DNA of 64,000 nt. Origin: JBASEY01 sp964404285 (GTDB lineage Bacteria > CSSED10-310). Position 1 is the first letter of the stretch. Every line of letters begins with the position of its first letter. The translations under genes and the position numbers were made by a program. Positions 55,751-64,000 of this stretch are shown in pieces. Where the stretch lies: contig CAYOJK010000004.1 of assembly GCA_964404285.1 (NCBI GenBank), positions 62,001-126,000 on the forward strand. Direction: 5' to 3'. The notes below the pieces were generated by a model. That model ran no database searches. It was not told where the DNA came from and saw nothing but the letters and a program-made list of their open reading frames with translations.

Positions 55751-57142
55751 TTATTTGGGACTCATGAAGAAAACCGGAACCAGTCCGCCACCTTGATGAA
55801 CATTGATCAACTTGCCGTCTGCAGCTCGAAGAAAAGCTCCAACAAATTCGCCGGCATGTGACCAATAATTGATATTGATATTTTTATTGACGAAACCCCT
55901 GTATTCACCATTTGTAACAATGGGGAATGTATCTTGGGGGATACGTACAAATTCCTGTACAGCGTAATCTGCATCTGGAGCGAAAGCTTTTTCTACAGCA
56001 TTATTCCAATCGGATTGCCCAAGATCGTTACCGATAAAAATACCAAAACCGCCATATCCAACATTGGGCTTTAACACAAAACTATCTTTATTATTTTTTA
56101 TCAAATCGATCAGCTGAGCATTTTCCCCTTTATAATCTGTGACCGTATCCGCTTTTGCATGGCGCGTCCAAGGAACAGTTGCAGCCATTGTCGCCCACTG
56201 TTCATCGGTGAATAGATGCTTAAATTTTTTGTCGCTCATGATAGCCGGCAGCGTTTTGAAATCACCCGTAGCAGCTCGAGGAGGATTGACAAAACAAATA
56301 TTTTGATCCCGAAACGCCTGTATAACGTCTTGACATGTATCCCAAAATTCGGGAGCGGTAAAGTCATCGATAGCATCTCGATAAATCGCATCGATCTGTG
56401 TTCCGTTGACGGTAAGATATTTTCCGTTGTATTTGAAATCAGCCGGGTCAGCAAACAGTGCAGGGTAACCCGCCTTGTTGTATCGATGAACTATTTCCAT
56501 TACGTCATCGAGTATCGATGAGTCTCGTGAGCAGACAATTGCAAAGGTTGGCCGGTCTTTAGGAGTTATCCCTTTCCCTTCACACCACTGCCGATATTTC
56601 AATAACATTGCTTTTCGATGTGATTCCAATAGGTGATCAGTATGAATGGTGTATCTTTGGTTGAGTTCTTTTATGCATGGTAGATCAAGAAAGATATCCA
56701 ACATAGCATCATGCCATCCCATTCCACTGGGATCACCACAGTTGAATTCCAAAAACTTCATCTCCTGGGTTTCAGGATAAAAAAAGCAATCCAATCGAAC
56801 CATGACTTGGAAGCTGGGATAAACCGGATCGATTTTGGATAAATCAGCAATTATGCCATCCAGGTGAACCATGCCATCAAAATCATAACCTTCCATGAAA
56901 AGTTTGCCCACCCGTTCAACACCTTGAACGATATTTCGGGTATGCAAGGAGATCAGATCCCTATGTTTCATATCAACGAAATACGGCTTCAAAAAGGTTG
57001 GAAACGGTCGCTTGACACCATTGATTTCCATGATCATGTTTTTTTCTGACATTCGACGTTCCATTACTTCCATCTGCTCAACCGGATTCTGGCTGGACAA
57101 GATTTTTTCATAATCGGCATTCAATTTATTCAGAAACTCCAT
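55751..57142 (-). CDS. ATP-grasp protein, glutathionylspermidine-synthase-like
   Basis: A 463-residue protein with features of ATP-grasp ligases of the circularly permuted / glutathionylspermidine-synthase-like type. FLEFNCGDPSGMGWHD (about 128-143) and the ATP-binding lysine block FVLKPNVGYGGFGIFIG (about 355-371) are characteristic, and the C-terminal HQGGGLVPVFF resembles the metal- and ATP-binding end. It would join a carboxylate to an amine, but neither substrate is known and no peptide-ligase partner gene is next to it. The ATG at 57142 has AGGAGG 5 bp upstream, better than the more distal 57169. It is a single-gene unit, convergent with the YgiQ gene. Confidence 0.7.
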   Translation of the reverse strand: MEFLNKLNADYEKILSSQNPVEQMEVMERRMSEKNMIMEINGVKRPFPTFLKPYFVDMKHRDLISLHTRNIVQGVERVGKLFMEGYDFDGMVHLDGIIADLSKIDPVYPSFQVMVRLDCFFYPETQEMKFLEFNCGDPSGMGWHDAMLDIFLDLPCIKELNQRYTIHTDHLLESHRKAMLLKYRQWCEGKGITPKDRPTFAIVCSRDSSILDDVMEIVHRYNKAGYPALFADPADFKYNGKYLTVNGTQIDAIYRDAIDDFTAPEFWDTCQDVIQAFRDQNICFVNPPRAATGDFKTLPAIMSDKKFKHLFTDEQWATMAATVPWTRHAKADTVTDYKGENAQLIDLIKNNKDSFVLKPNVGYGGFGIFIGNDLGQSDWNNAVEKAFAPDADYAVQEFVRIPQDTFPIVTNGEYRGFVNKNININYWSHAGEFVGAFLRAADGKLINVHQGGGLVPVFFMSPK

Positions 57143-57464
57143 TTTTCCTCCTGATTGGATAAAGACCATTGATTTAGCGACATATAATGACGCTTAATTG
57201 TTAGAGCAAAGTATAGAGGTTGTCCTGGAAGATTTCAATCAAGCTGCTTATAAAAATTGGCCCTTTCAATCTTTGAAAGGGCCACTCTTCCAAGGGAAAA
57301 AGGAGGTCTAATCAGCGATCTTTTAAAAGATCACCTATAGTAAAAACGTTTTATCATCTGAAGATGTTCCAAAATTGAAATCATCGACGTTGTTGACGAA
57401 AAAAAAACAACAATTTAGACTGAAAGCTGGGCTTAATAAAGGGTAAAGAGCAGAATAGACAACC
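57143..57464. other. gene-free stretch with stacked hairpins between divergent genes
   Basis: About 320 bp between divergent genes. It contains a perfect 11-bp stem with a 3-nt loop (57259-57283), a perfect 16-bp palindrome GATCTTTTAAAAGATC (57317-57332) and, between them, an unused Shine-Dalgarno-like AAAGGAGG (57299-57306). It may hold promoters, a leader or a small RNA. Confidence 0.5.
57259..57283. repeat. perfect 11-bp hairpin
   Basis: GGCCCTTTCAA and TTGAAAGGGCC pair without mismatch across TCT. On the minus strand the stem is followed by AATTTTTATAA, terminator-like, but no minus-strand gene lies before it within the window. Confidence 0.6.
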
Positions 57465-60095
57465 ATGAGAGAGCGACAAATCCAATCAAAAACCGGTCAT
57501 ATCATGATATCCAGATTAATTGGCATGATAATAGGACTCCTGTTTTTTGCCCTTTTTTTTCTCTATTACCACACCCCTAAATATAATCCGGTTTCTCACG
57601 GTTTTGCCGTATCTGTATTAGAGGCGCCTGATTCGCTCAATTTGACAAAGCATTTAACTGGCACAAATGGTCGCATCCTGAGTGAAACTCATCCTTTTTT
57701 TCAGCAAAATCATATGAAGTTGGATTTTAAGGGCTGGCTGTTTATTGAAAAAGCAGGGGAATATGGCTTTTATCTTGGCGCTGTCAATACGGCATCACTT
57801 CGAATAGATGAAAAAGAAATCATAAAAACGACATCACCGTATCTTCCTGCAGCGCCTGAAAAAAAACGCGTCCTTTTATCTCCTGGGTACCATCAGATTA
57901 GCATACATTTTCAGAGCGATCAGATTCCAGCGCTTGTAGATATCAGATGGGCTGAACCCGGCTCGGAACACTATCGTTCCATACCGAAATCCTGCTTATA
58001 CCAAACCAAACCGACAGAAACTCAAATCGTTATGGATACTCGATTTAATAATCGGATAATTCTGGCTTTCCTATCCATAGCCGTGTTGATCACTCTACTT
58101 TCCGCATTGGCTTGGTCATATATTGGTTTGAATTATGCCAAATACTATTTGAAATCAGCGGCAGGCTTATTTATTGCCTTGTTTTTGATACAAGCGCCAA
58201 GCCTTTATCAAGAACACCAAGAGGGTTTGAATTGGATTATCAGCTTTCAACCTTGGGCAAGAATAGTGATAGGAAGCGGCGCTTTTTTGCTCATATCAGG
58301 CTCGATTAAGCCGCTGATAAAGCGCTTTCGAAAGGCTCTGCGACGAACTCCCAAAATCCGTTATTGCCTTGGTTTTGCAGCCGTTGCCATGGCCTGCATC
58401 GCTCAATATTTAATAGTTATAAAATACAGCGATTCAGATAGTATTCCTATAACCCTATACGCTATTACCGGCATTTTGATTTGGTCTGTCGGGTTCAGAT
58501 CAACACCGATCAGACAACCGAAAACAACGAAAGTAATATCCAGAAAATGGGTGTTTAAAGTGGTTTTTGTGATGGTCACAGCTTGGGCAATCTGGACGCG
58601 GTTTTATCTGATCCATAAATTACCGCCCGGTCTTTGGTATGACGAAGCAAAGACTGGAAGAGTTGTTCAGGACATATTGAATGGTATAAGACCGCCTGTT
58701 TACGATTTACGTATCAATGCAGGCACTATCGCGTCCTACGCTAACGCGTTGTGGTGTCGTATCGTTGGATCAACGGATGCCTGGAGCCTCCGCTCTTACA
58801 CTGCGTGTGTAGGCGTGTTGACAGTTATCGTCTCCTGGTGGTTTTTTCGAGAACTCTTTTCTGCCTGGTGGAGCCTATTTGGGGTTGCGTTGATGGCCGG
58901 ATCGAGGTGGCTGTTCATGATCAATAGAACCGCAATGGCCACAATTGATGAGACCATATTATTGACGGTTTTGATTTTGCTTTTTTATATTCGAGCAATA
59001 CGGAAAAACAATTTGTATTTATATGGCGTGACCGGACTGCTTGTTGGGTTGTCAATGCATTTACATACAGGCGCAAGAGTGCTCCCGATAATTTTAGGAG
59101 TGGACATGCTTGTTCGGTTGAGCCGATTACGCCAACGTAATTTTAAACAAAAAGTTATAAATGCAAGTGTATTGATTTTTTGTGCTCTGACAACATTTGC
59201 TCCAATGGGAAGATACATCTATAAAAATATCGATTCATATATGCATCGATCCAAAGAAACTCTGATTGCGACTGAATATCCGATCGGGTTTTTAGCAAAA
59301 CCCTATCTAAAAAACATTCGGTATTATCTAGAAATGTATGTTATTCGTGGAGATTGGCATCCTAGACATAATTACAATCGAATGCCACAGCTTGCGACTG
59401 CTGCATCTGTTCTTTTTGTTATGGGGCTTTTCTTAAGTTTTCGCCTGATACGGCGTCATCCTGTTCATCGTTTGTTGTTTTTGAGTTTTAGCCTGGTATC
59501 GTTGCAAGGTATTATGACGGTGCATTTAAATAGCGCCAATCTGAATCGTGTAGCTGAAAATATACCTATAGTCATGGTATGGGTTGTATTCGGCGCCGTG
59601 TTTATCACCGGCGGCATCGAAAAATTGCTGAGACATCGCCATACTCAATTGATCAATATATGCCTGATGGTGGGCGTCACAAGCTGGATTTGGTTACAAG
59701 AGTATACTGTCTATTTTAACAAGTATCGCACCTGGGAAGAGCCGGCTGGTCTGTATGGTTTTCAAGTCGATGTTGTGGAAATGGCCCGCCTGTCACATCA
59801 GATTCTTGAATCAAATTCCGATGTCCACGTATGGGCGATGTATGCAAAATCGGATCCATTTATTTATATATATCCCGGACAATCCCTGGTTCGTGAAATT
59901 AGCTGGAAAGACATACCTATATTAGATAGAAACTATACCAATATTTTGTTATTGCCAAGCAGAGATCAACACATTATCTCACAGATCGAAAAAGCCTATC
60001 CAGAAGGTGACAGCATTATTATCAATTATTCACTCAACCCAACCGTTCCCTTGATATGGAAAATGACGGTTGATCCGTTGGTAAAGAACCTGTAG
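57465..60095 (+). CDS. GT39-like membrane glycosyltransferase with PA14-like domain
   Basis: An 876-residue polytopic membrane protein. After an N-terminal membrane segment (about residues 15-35) a soluble periplasmic domain (40-180) resembles PA14: FKGWLFIEKAGEYGFYLG, then a LRIDEKEI turn and PGYHQISIHF. From about 190 come ten or more membrane helices. The GT-C/PMT-type motif is D393-E394 in PPGLWYDEAKTG, the acidic pair that binds the lipid-linked sugar donor in that family. The C-terminal 120 residues are soluble. It is probably a protein- or lipid-glycosylating enzyme with a carbohydrate-binding front. The ribosome site is weak (AAAGAG). A small TPR protein follows after 9 bp. The stop is TAG. 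Confidence 0.78.
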   Translation: MRERQIQSKTGHIMISRLIGMIIGLLFFALFFLYYHTPKYNPVSHGFAVSVLEAPDSLNLTKHLTGTNGRILSETHPFFQQNHMKLDFKGWLFIEKAGEYGFYLGAVNTASLRIDEKEIIKTTSPYLPAAPEKKRVLLSPGYHQISIHFQSDQIPALVDIRWAEPGSEHYRSIPKSCLYQTKPTETQIVMDTRFNNRIILAFLSIAVLITLLSALAWSYIGLNYAKYYLKSAAGLFIALFLIQAPSLYQEHQEGLNWIISFQPWARIVIGSGAFLLISGSIKPLIKRFRKALRRTPKIRYCLGFAAVAMACIAQYLIVIKYSDSDSIPITLYAITGILIWSVGFRSTPIRQPKTTKVISRKWVFKVVFVMVTAWAIWTRFYLIHKLPPGLWYDEAKTGRVVQDILNGIRPPVYDLRINAGTIASYANALWCRIVGSTDAWSLRSYTACVGVLTVIVSWWFFRELFSAWWSLFGVALMAGSRWLFMINRTAMATIDETILLTVLILLFYIRAIRKNNLYLYGVTGLLVGLSMHLHTGARVLPIILGVDMLVRLSRLRQRNFKQKVINASVLIFCALTTFAPMGRYIYKNIDSYMHRSKETLIATEYPIGFLAKPYLKNIRYYLEMYVIRGDWHPRHNYNRMPQLATAASVLFVMGLFLSFRLIRRHPVHRLLFLSFSLVSLQGIMTVHLNSANLNRVAENIPIVMVWVVFGAVFITGGIEKLLRHRHTQLINICLMVGVTSWIWLQEYTVYFNKYRTWEEPAGLYGFQVDVVEMARLSHQILESNSDVHVWAMYAKSDPFIYIYPGQSLVREISWKDIPILDRNYTNILLLPSRDQHIISQIEKAYPEGDSIIINYSLNPTVPLIWKMTVDPLVKNL

Positions 60096-60104
60096 TTTGA
60101 TTAT

Positions 60105-60572
60105 ATGAAGAATTTCTGGACACAAATTGTATTAAAAAAAATCATCATCTTTACTCTACCTGCTTTGGCTTTGTTAATGGTTACAATTTATAAACGAGCT
60201 TATTTGTTGTTGCCATTTATTCTGCCCATTATTGTAGTATGTTTGGCTCTACCATTAATCGATGTCATGACACATTTTTTTCCAGATTTCTATTATCCTA
60301 CCTCAAACAGAAAAAAACCGAAACCGACCTTCAGCATGGTGCGAAGCTTGAGAAAAGCGCATAAATTCGATGAGGCGCTAAAAGAGCTGCGTCGGATGGC
60401 CGATTTGAATCCTCAGGAAGTCGATATCTGGCTTGAGCTATTGGAGATAGCGCTGATAGATCTGAAAGATGTGAAGCAAGGTGAATTGCTGTTTCGGGAA
60501 GCGCATTCAATTTTGGAGAACGAGAGTAAACGGCAACTGGTTCAACGTTTTTATGAGAATATAGTCGGCTGA
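60105..60572 (+). CDS. small membrane-anchored TPR protein
   Basis: A 155-residue protein with two hydrophobic segments near the N-terminus (about 13-30 and 33-55), then a Lys/Pro-rich stretch and a helical domain of TPR type (AHKFDEALKELRRMADLNPQEVDI cut to its core; VKQGELLFREAHSILENES). It probably serves as a membrane-tethered protein-protein contact. It begins 9 bp after the GT39-like gene, so it may be a partner of that enzyme. The family was not recognised more precisely, and no enzymatic motif is seen. Its stop is 22 bp from the convergent aroB. Confidence 0.65.
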   Translation: MKNFWTQIVLKKIIIFTLPALALLMVTIYKRAYLLLPFILPIIVVCLALPLIDVMTHFFPDFYYPTSNRKKPKPTFSMVRSLRKAHKFDEALKELRRMADLNPQEVDIWLELLEIALIDLKDVKQGELLFREAHSILENESKRQLVQRFYENIVG

Positions 60573-60594
60573 CCGCGGTTAAAAACCGAAGGGT

Positions 60595-61689
60595 TTATAA
60601 ATTTAGACTTTGTATTAGAAGCTTCGGTTCCACATCTTCAACAACTGTTACTTGACCGATATGTTGAGGTAAAACAATTTGCAACTTACCCGACCGATTC
60701 TTTTTATCTCGATTCATAACTTCAAGAATCGATTTTTTATCGAAATGATGTATTTGAGTCGGTAATCCGGTGCGTTCGAGTAGATTTTTTAATCTATCAA
60801 AAATATCCTTTTGGCATATCGACAAGCTGACCGACAGGCGTGTTGCCGCTAAAAGACCGATAGCGACGGCTTCTCCGTGCAATAGTGTTCGATAGCCATC
60901 GATATGTTCCAAGCCATGAGCAAAGGTGTGCCCCAAGTTCAAAAATATTCGGACACCATGTTCTTTTTCATCTTGTTCCACTATTTTGCTTTTGAGTTTA
61001 TTAGCAGTGACAAGAGCGTGCATCAATTCTGCTCGGGCGTGTTTTTGTAATATTGACGCGGCATGTTTTTCTAGAAACTCAAAAAGGTCTGCATCACCTA
61101 AAAGCGCCATTTTGATAATTTCAGCGAAGCCATTACGGATATGACGTTGGGGGAGCGTATCGAGTGTTTTTAGGTCACATATCACCAAAGAAGGCGCATG
61201 AAATGAGCCGATTAGATTTTTACCGGTCGGCAAATTGATGCCTGTTTTGCCTCCGACAGATGAATCGGCCTGTGCAAGTAGAGTTGTCGGGATTTGTATA
61301 TGAGGGATACCTCGCATGAAGACAGATGCTGCAAAGCCGGATAGATCACCTGTTACGCCTCCACCGAGACCAAGAATTAAATCCGTACGAGTGACGTGAT
61401 GTTCGGACAGATGTATTAACAGGCGTTTCAGAGTTGGTAATGATTTGGATTTTTCGCCTGGTTGGAAAACGAAGGGCTCCAGTTGCGTCATTCCTGAAGC
61501 ATTTAGAATTTCAGAAATTTGTTGTTTATATAATTGGGCGACCCGTCTATCCGTGACGACACAGATGCGGCAGGATTTCAAAGTATCTGGTATCAGTGTG
61601 GGAAGTAATGACAGGGTTGAATCTCCGATAATAACGGGATAGACGCCGGCGCTATGTTTGACGTGGTGCGTATAAAAAGGCGCGTTCAC
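60595..61689 (-). CDS. aroB: 3-dehydroquinate synthase
   Basis: Second step of the shikimate pathway: converts DAHP to 3-dehydroquinate using NAD and a metal ion. The 364-residue protein has the NAD-binding GGGVTGDLSGFAAS, the following IPTTLLAQADSSVGGKTGIN block, the metal ligands in GFAEIIK, LNLGHTFAHGLEH and LLHGEAVAIG, and a normal C-terminal domain. The ATG overlaps the stop of aroC (ATGA, 61686-61689), so the two are translationally coupled. No frameshift or missing catalytic residue was seen. Confidence 0.97.
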   Translation of the reverse strand: MNAPFYTHHVKHSAGVYPVIIGDSTLSLLPTLIPDTLKSCRICVVTDRRVAQLYKQQISEILNASGMTQLEPFVFQPGEKSKSLPTLKRLLIHLSEHHVTRTDLILGLGGGVTGDLSGFAASVFMRGIPHIQIPTTLLAQADSSVGGKTGINLPTGKNLIGSFHAPSLVICDLKTLDTLPQRHIRNGFAEIIKMALLGDADLFEFLEKHAASILQKHARAELMHALVTANKLKSKIVEQDEKEHGVRIFLNLGHTFAHGLEHIDGYRTLLHGEAVAIGLLAATRLSVSLSICQKDIFDRLKNLLERTGLPTQIHHFDKKSILEVMNRDKKNRSGKLQIVLPQHIGQVTVVEDVEPKLLIQSLNL

Positions 61690-62918
61690 ATGTAACTATT
61701 TTCTTCGCTGCTTTCCGGTGGTTCCGGAGATACGATGAAGGGGAGTCGTTCTTGATAGGCTTCGAAATTTTCTTTGACTTCGTCAATGGAGTCGCCGCCG
61801 AATTTCATCAGTATGTTATCGGCAATTACCAGGGCAGCCATTGCTTCACCGACCACGCTCATTGGGCCAACAGCGCTGACTTCTCCAAATGTTCTGGGAG
61901 GATGATCCGGGTGCATGGTTTGCAAGTTGACAGATGGGATAGGTTTCATCGGGCCAGGATTTGGAGCCAGACAAACACGCATGACAATTGGGCTGCCATT
62001 TGTTACGCCACCTTCTATCCCACCGCTATTATTGGAGACTCGATAGACAATATCACGTTTGGTCTTGTCTCTGGTTCGTTTAACATACAAAGCATCGTGA
62101 GCATTTCCGGAAGATTGGCTGGCAGCTCGGAAACCGCTTCCTATTTCAATTCCTCGAGCTCCTGGTAAGCTCATCAATGCCATACTCAACAGTGCATCTA
62201 TGCGTTTATCCCATTGATTGTAAGAGCCTAGGCCGACGGGGACACCAGTTATAATCACCTCAAAAATTCCGCCCAACGTTTCGCCTTCCCGCCGCGCCGC
62301 TTCTAAAGCAAGATTCATCGTGTTAGCAGCTTCAGGGTCTGCACAGCGAACAGTGCTGATTTCAACTCGTCGCCTCAACTCGTCTAAATCAGATGGAATA
62401 TGGCCGATTTCGGCAGAGCCAATCGCTATAATATGACTGAATATTTCGATGCCAAAATGATATAAGAAACGTGACGCGATGGTTCCTGCTGCAACTCGTA
62501 TAGCAGTTTCGCGAGCGCTCGCCCGTTCATCGACATAACGCAGATCACGGTAACCATATTTTATTGCTCCGGCAAGATCAGCAAATCCCGGCCGTGGAGT
62601 ACTCCATGCGCCTGTCACCCGTTTATCCATTGAGTGAATCATCATAGTTTGAGCCAGGCCGGTGTAACGGTTTTCTATTTGCAGGGTTATAGGGACGCCC
62701 ATGGTTTCACCGGAGCGCACACCTGAGAGTATAGAAACCTCATCTTCATGTCCAAGAATAGCTTGTTCATCCGCAAGATTGTATTTGGAATGGAGTCTGG
62801 CAATCTGTAAATTGATTGTCTCGGGATCAACCATAAGGCCTGATGGAATGCCCTCTAGAATAGCCAGCAATGAAAACCCATGAGATTCTCCTGCTGTTAA
62901 CAGACGAATGATACTCAT
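61686..62918 (-). CDS. aroC: chorismate synthase
   Basis: Last step of the common aromatic pathway: makes chorismate from EPSP using reduced FMN. The 410 residues are a little long but within the class of about 390. Family signatures are LTAGESHGFSL at the N-terminus, RASARETAIRVAAG in the middle, and MKPIPSV plus TFGEVSAVGPMSVVGEAMAALVIAD near the C-terminus. AAGGAG lies 10 bp before the ATG at 62918. It follows fusA by 27 bp and overlaps aroB by 4 bp, so the order fusA-aroC-aroB is probably one leftward transcript or closely linked genes. Confidence 0.98.
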   Translation of the reverse strand: MSIIRLLTAGESHGFSLLAILEGIPSGLMVDPETINLQIARLHSKYNLADEQAILGHEDEVSILSGVRSGETMGVPITLQIENRYTGLAQTMMIHSMDKRVTGAWSTPRPGFADLAGAIKYGYRDLRYVDERASARETAIRVAAGTIASRFLYHFGIEIFSHIIAIGSAEIGHIPSDLDELRRRVEISTVRCADPEAANTMNLALEAARREGETLGGIFEVIITGVPVGLGSYNQWDKRIDALLSMALMSLPGARGIEIGSGFRAASQSSGNAHDALYVKRTRDKTKRDIVYRVSNNSGGIEGGVTNGSPIVMRVCLAPNPGPMKPIPSVNLQTMHPDHPPRTFGEVSAVGPMSVVGEAMAALVIADNILMKFGGDSIDEVKENFEAYQERLPFIVSPEPPESSEENSYM

Positions 62919-62945
62919 TCTGTTGTTTCTCCTTCCCGCAAAGTG

Positions 62946-64000
62946 TTATTCGAACATCAGATTTTTCATGGCTTCTTTATCGATATCGAAGTGAGACAGA
63001 GACATTGTAAATGTTGCCCTGCCTTGAGTAGTAGAACGCAGGTCAGTTGAATATCCGAACATGTTCGACAACGGAACTTCTGCTGTTACAGATTGCCTTT
63101 GTTTTCCTGTATACATACCTTTGATATCACCATTACGAATACGAAGGCTTGTGATGACATCGCCTAAAAATTCTTCAGGTGTGGTGACATCTACGGCCAT
63201 TATTGGTGACAGTAGGACTGGAGACGCTTTTTCACAAGCAGCTCTAAATGCTTGAGCGGCGGCATATTCAAAATCCAGTTCTTGGGAATTATCCAAGTGG
63301 AAGCTGCCGCCTTTCAGATGTACAGTAACATCGACGATTTGGTAACCAAATTGAATACCGGACAGCAGGCTGTCTCGAACACCCCTTTCAATGGAGGTTA
63401 CAAATTTTGGAGGTAATACAGTATCATCCACATGGTTGACAAATGTAATCCCCGCTCCTCTTTCAGCAGGTTCGACTTTTAAAACGACGTGGGCAAAATG
63501 TGTTTCACCGGCGATAACTCGAGAACTAATTTCTTCATGGGTTGCTGAAGCAGCAATGCTTTCGCGGTGTGAAACTTGTGGTTTTCCGACTTTCACGTTG
63601 ACTTTAAATTCATTCAGGAGACGGTGGGTTAGAATTTCAAGGTGCAATTCGCCCATACCGGATATTATGGTTTGGCCGGTATCTTCGTCGATGGTCACGC
63701 GAAATGTTGGATCTTCTTCCGCCAAAGCATCCAAGGCTTGAACCAGTTTGTCTTGTTCGGCAATAGTTCTTGGTTCTATTGCAACAAAGATGACAGGTTC
63801 AGGAAAAACCATCGATTCTAAAAAATGTGGGTTATTTTCAGCGCAAAGGGTGTCACCTGTGACAGAGTTTTTCAAGCCGATGACAGCGCCGATATCCCCA
63901 GCGCCCAATGTTTCAAGCCGTTCGCGCTTATTGGCGAGCATTCTGAAAAGTCGACCAATTCTTTCTTCTTGTTGTGTTCGTGGATTATAGACTTTATATG
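62946..64000 (-). CDS. fusA: elongation factor G, C-terminal portion (cut by window end)
   Basis: The gene runs off the right edge; the frame is open from 64000 with an EF-G sequence (VYNPRTQQEERIGRLFRM), so the ATG at 63941 is internal. Visible parts are the end of domain II (LGAGDIGAVIGLKNSVTGDTL), domain III (PVIFVAIEP, DPTFRVTIDEDTGQTIISGMGELHLEI), domain IV (KPQVSHRESI onward) and domain V (FLGDVITSLRIRNGDIKGM, EVPLSNMFGYSTDLRSTTQGRATFTM). The missing N-terminal GTPase prevents subfamily typing, and the SLRIRNGDIKGM stretch departs from the common NSRRGxIxGM, so a paralogous EF-G is possible. It is followed by aroC. Confidence 0.9.
   Translation of the reverse strand, partial: YKVYNPRTQQEERIGRLFRMLANKRERLETLGAGDIGAVIGLKNSVTGDTLCAENNPHFLESMVFPEPVIFVAIEPRTIAEQDKLVQALDALAEEDPTFRVTIDEDTGQTIISGMGELHLEILTHRLLNEFKVNVKVGKPQVSHRESIAASATHEEISSRVIAGETHFAHVVLKVEPAERGAGITFVNHVDDTVLPPKFVTSIERGVRDSLLSGIQFGYQIVDVTVHLKGGSFHLDNSQELDFEYAAAQAFRAACEKASPVLLSPIMAVDVTTPEEFLGDVITSLRIRNGDIKGMYTGKQRQSVTAEVPLSNMFGYSTDLRSTTQGRATFTMSLSHFDIDKEAMKNLMFE

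Noticed and set aside
1..64000. CRISPR array, prophage, tRNA or rRNA genes
   Set aside because: No regularly spaced short repeats, phage structural genes or cloverleaf-like sequences were noticed. A covariance search could still find a tRNA that I missed.

Overview
The window looks like a chromosomal segment of an uncultured, diderm (Gram-negative-type) bacterium. An outer-membrane-barrel-like protein, probable lipoproteins and several large secreted proteins point to two membranes, and the housekeeping genes (serS, panD, lepA, hemW, lexA-dinB, nth, aroB-aroC, fusA) are bacterial. Base composition is moderately AT-rich. I cannot name the phylum from the sequence alone. Secreted proteins with Pro/Thr-rich linkers, Asp-box repeats, beta-propellers and a recurring Trp-rich C-terminal domain suggest a little-studied lineage with a large exported proteome.

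Layout. 0-3.4 kb: a leftward group with a PilZ protein, PPi-type phosphofructokinase, aspartate decarboxylase and seryl-tRNA synthetase. 3.4-11.2 kb: a rightward orphan DNA methyltransferase, then a closely packed group of an HExxH peptidase/beta-propeller/barrel protein and two tandem sulfatase-fold proteins. 11.2-21.1 kb: two tandem PreP-type M16C peptidases and an alpha/beta hydrolase leftward, then two tandem bleomycin-hydrolase-type C1 peptidases rightward. 21.2-27.1 kb: leftward lexA-dinB, and lepA-hemW-EpmB-like with overlapping ends. 27.1-35.1 kb: leftward DUF457/TolB fusion, secreted GDSL hydrolase, HEAT-like protein and a GT-C membrane protein. 35.3-39.4 kb: a secreted papain-type peptidase, a TM1266-like regulator, a UPF0173 hydrolase and a secreted protein that shares the papain protein's C-terminal domain.

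39.4-52.9 kb is the accessory part. It holds a 1307-residue mosaic exoprotein and two copies of a large Asp-box (YCF48/sortilin-like) protein lying in 2.5-kb direct repeats 6142 bp apart. Between the repeats are a transposase gene with one internal amber stop and a self-inhibited Fic gene. Fragments of IS21-type istB and of an IS1634-like transposase lie in the gaps. 52.9-64 kb returns to ordinary genes: nth, ridA, a YgiQ-type radical SAM protein, an ATP-grasp protein, a PA14-bearing GT39-like membrane protein with a small TPR protein, and leftward fusA (cut by the window end)-aroC-aroB.

Main themes are peptide degradation (six peptidase genes), exported proteins, and paralogue pairs side by side. 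The observations most worth following are the mosaic identity of the two Asp-box genes, a candidate LexA operator built on an 11-bp-spaced direct repeat, a 139-bp tandem duplication that preserves the 3' end of a lost UPF0173 gene, and the Trp-rich C-terminal domain shared by two exoproteins. No tRNA, rRNA, CRISPR array or prophage was recognised.
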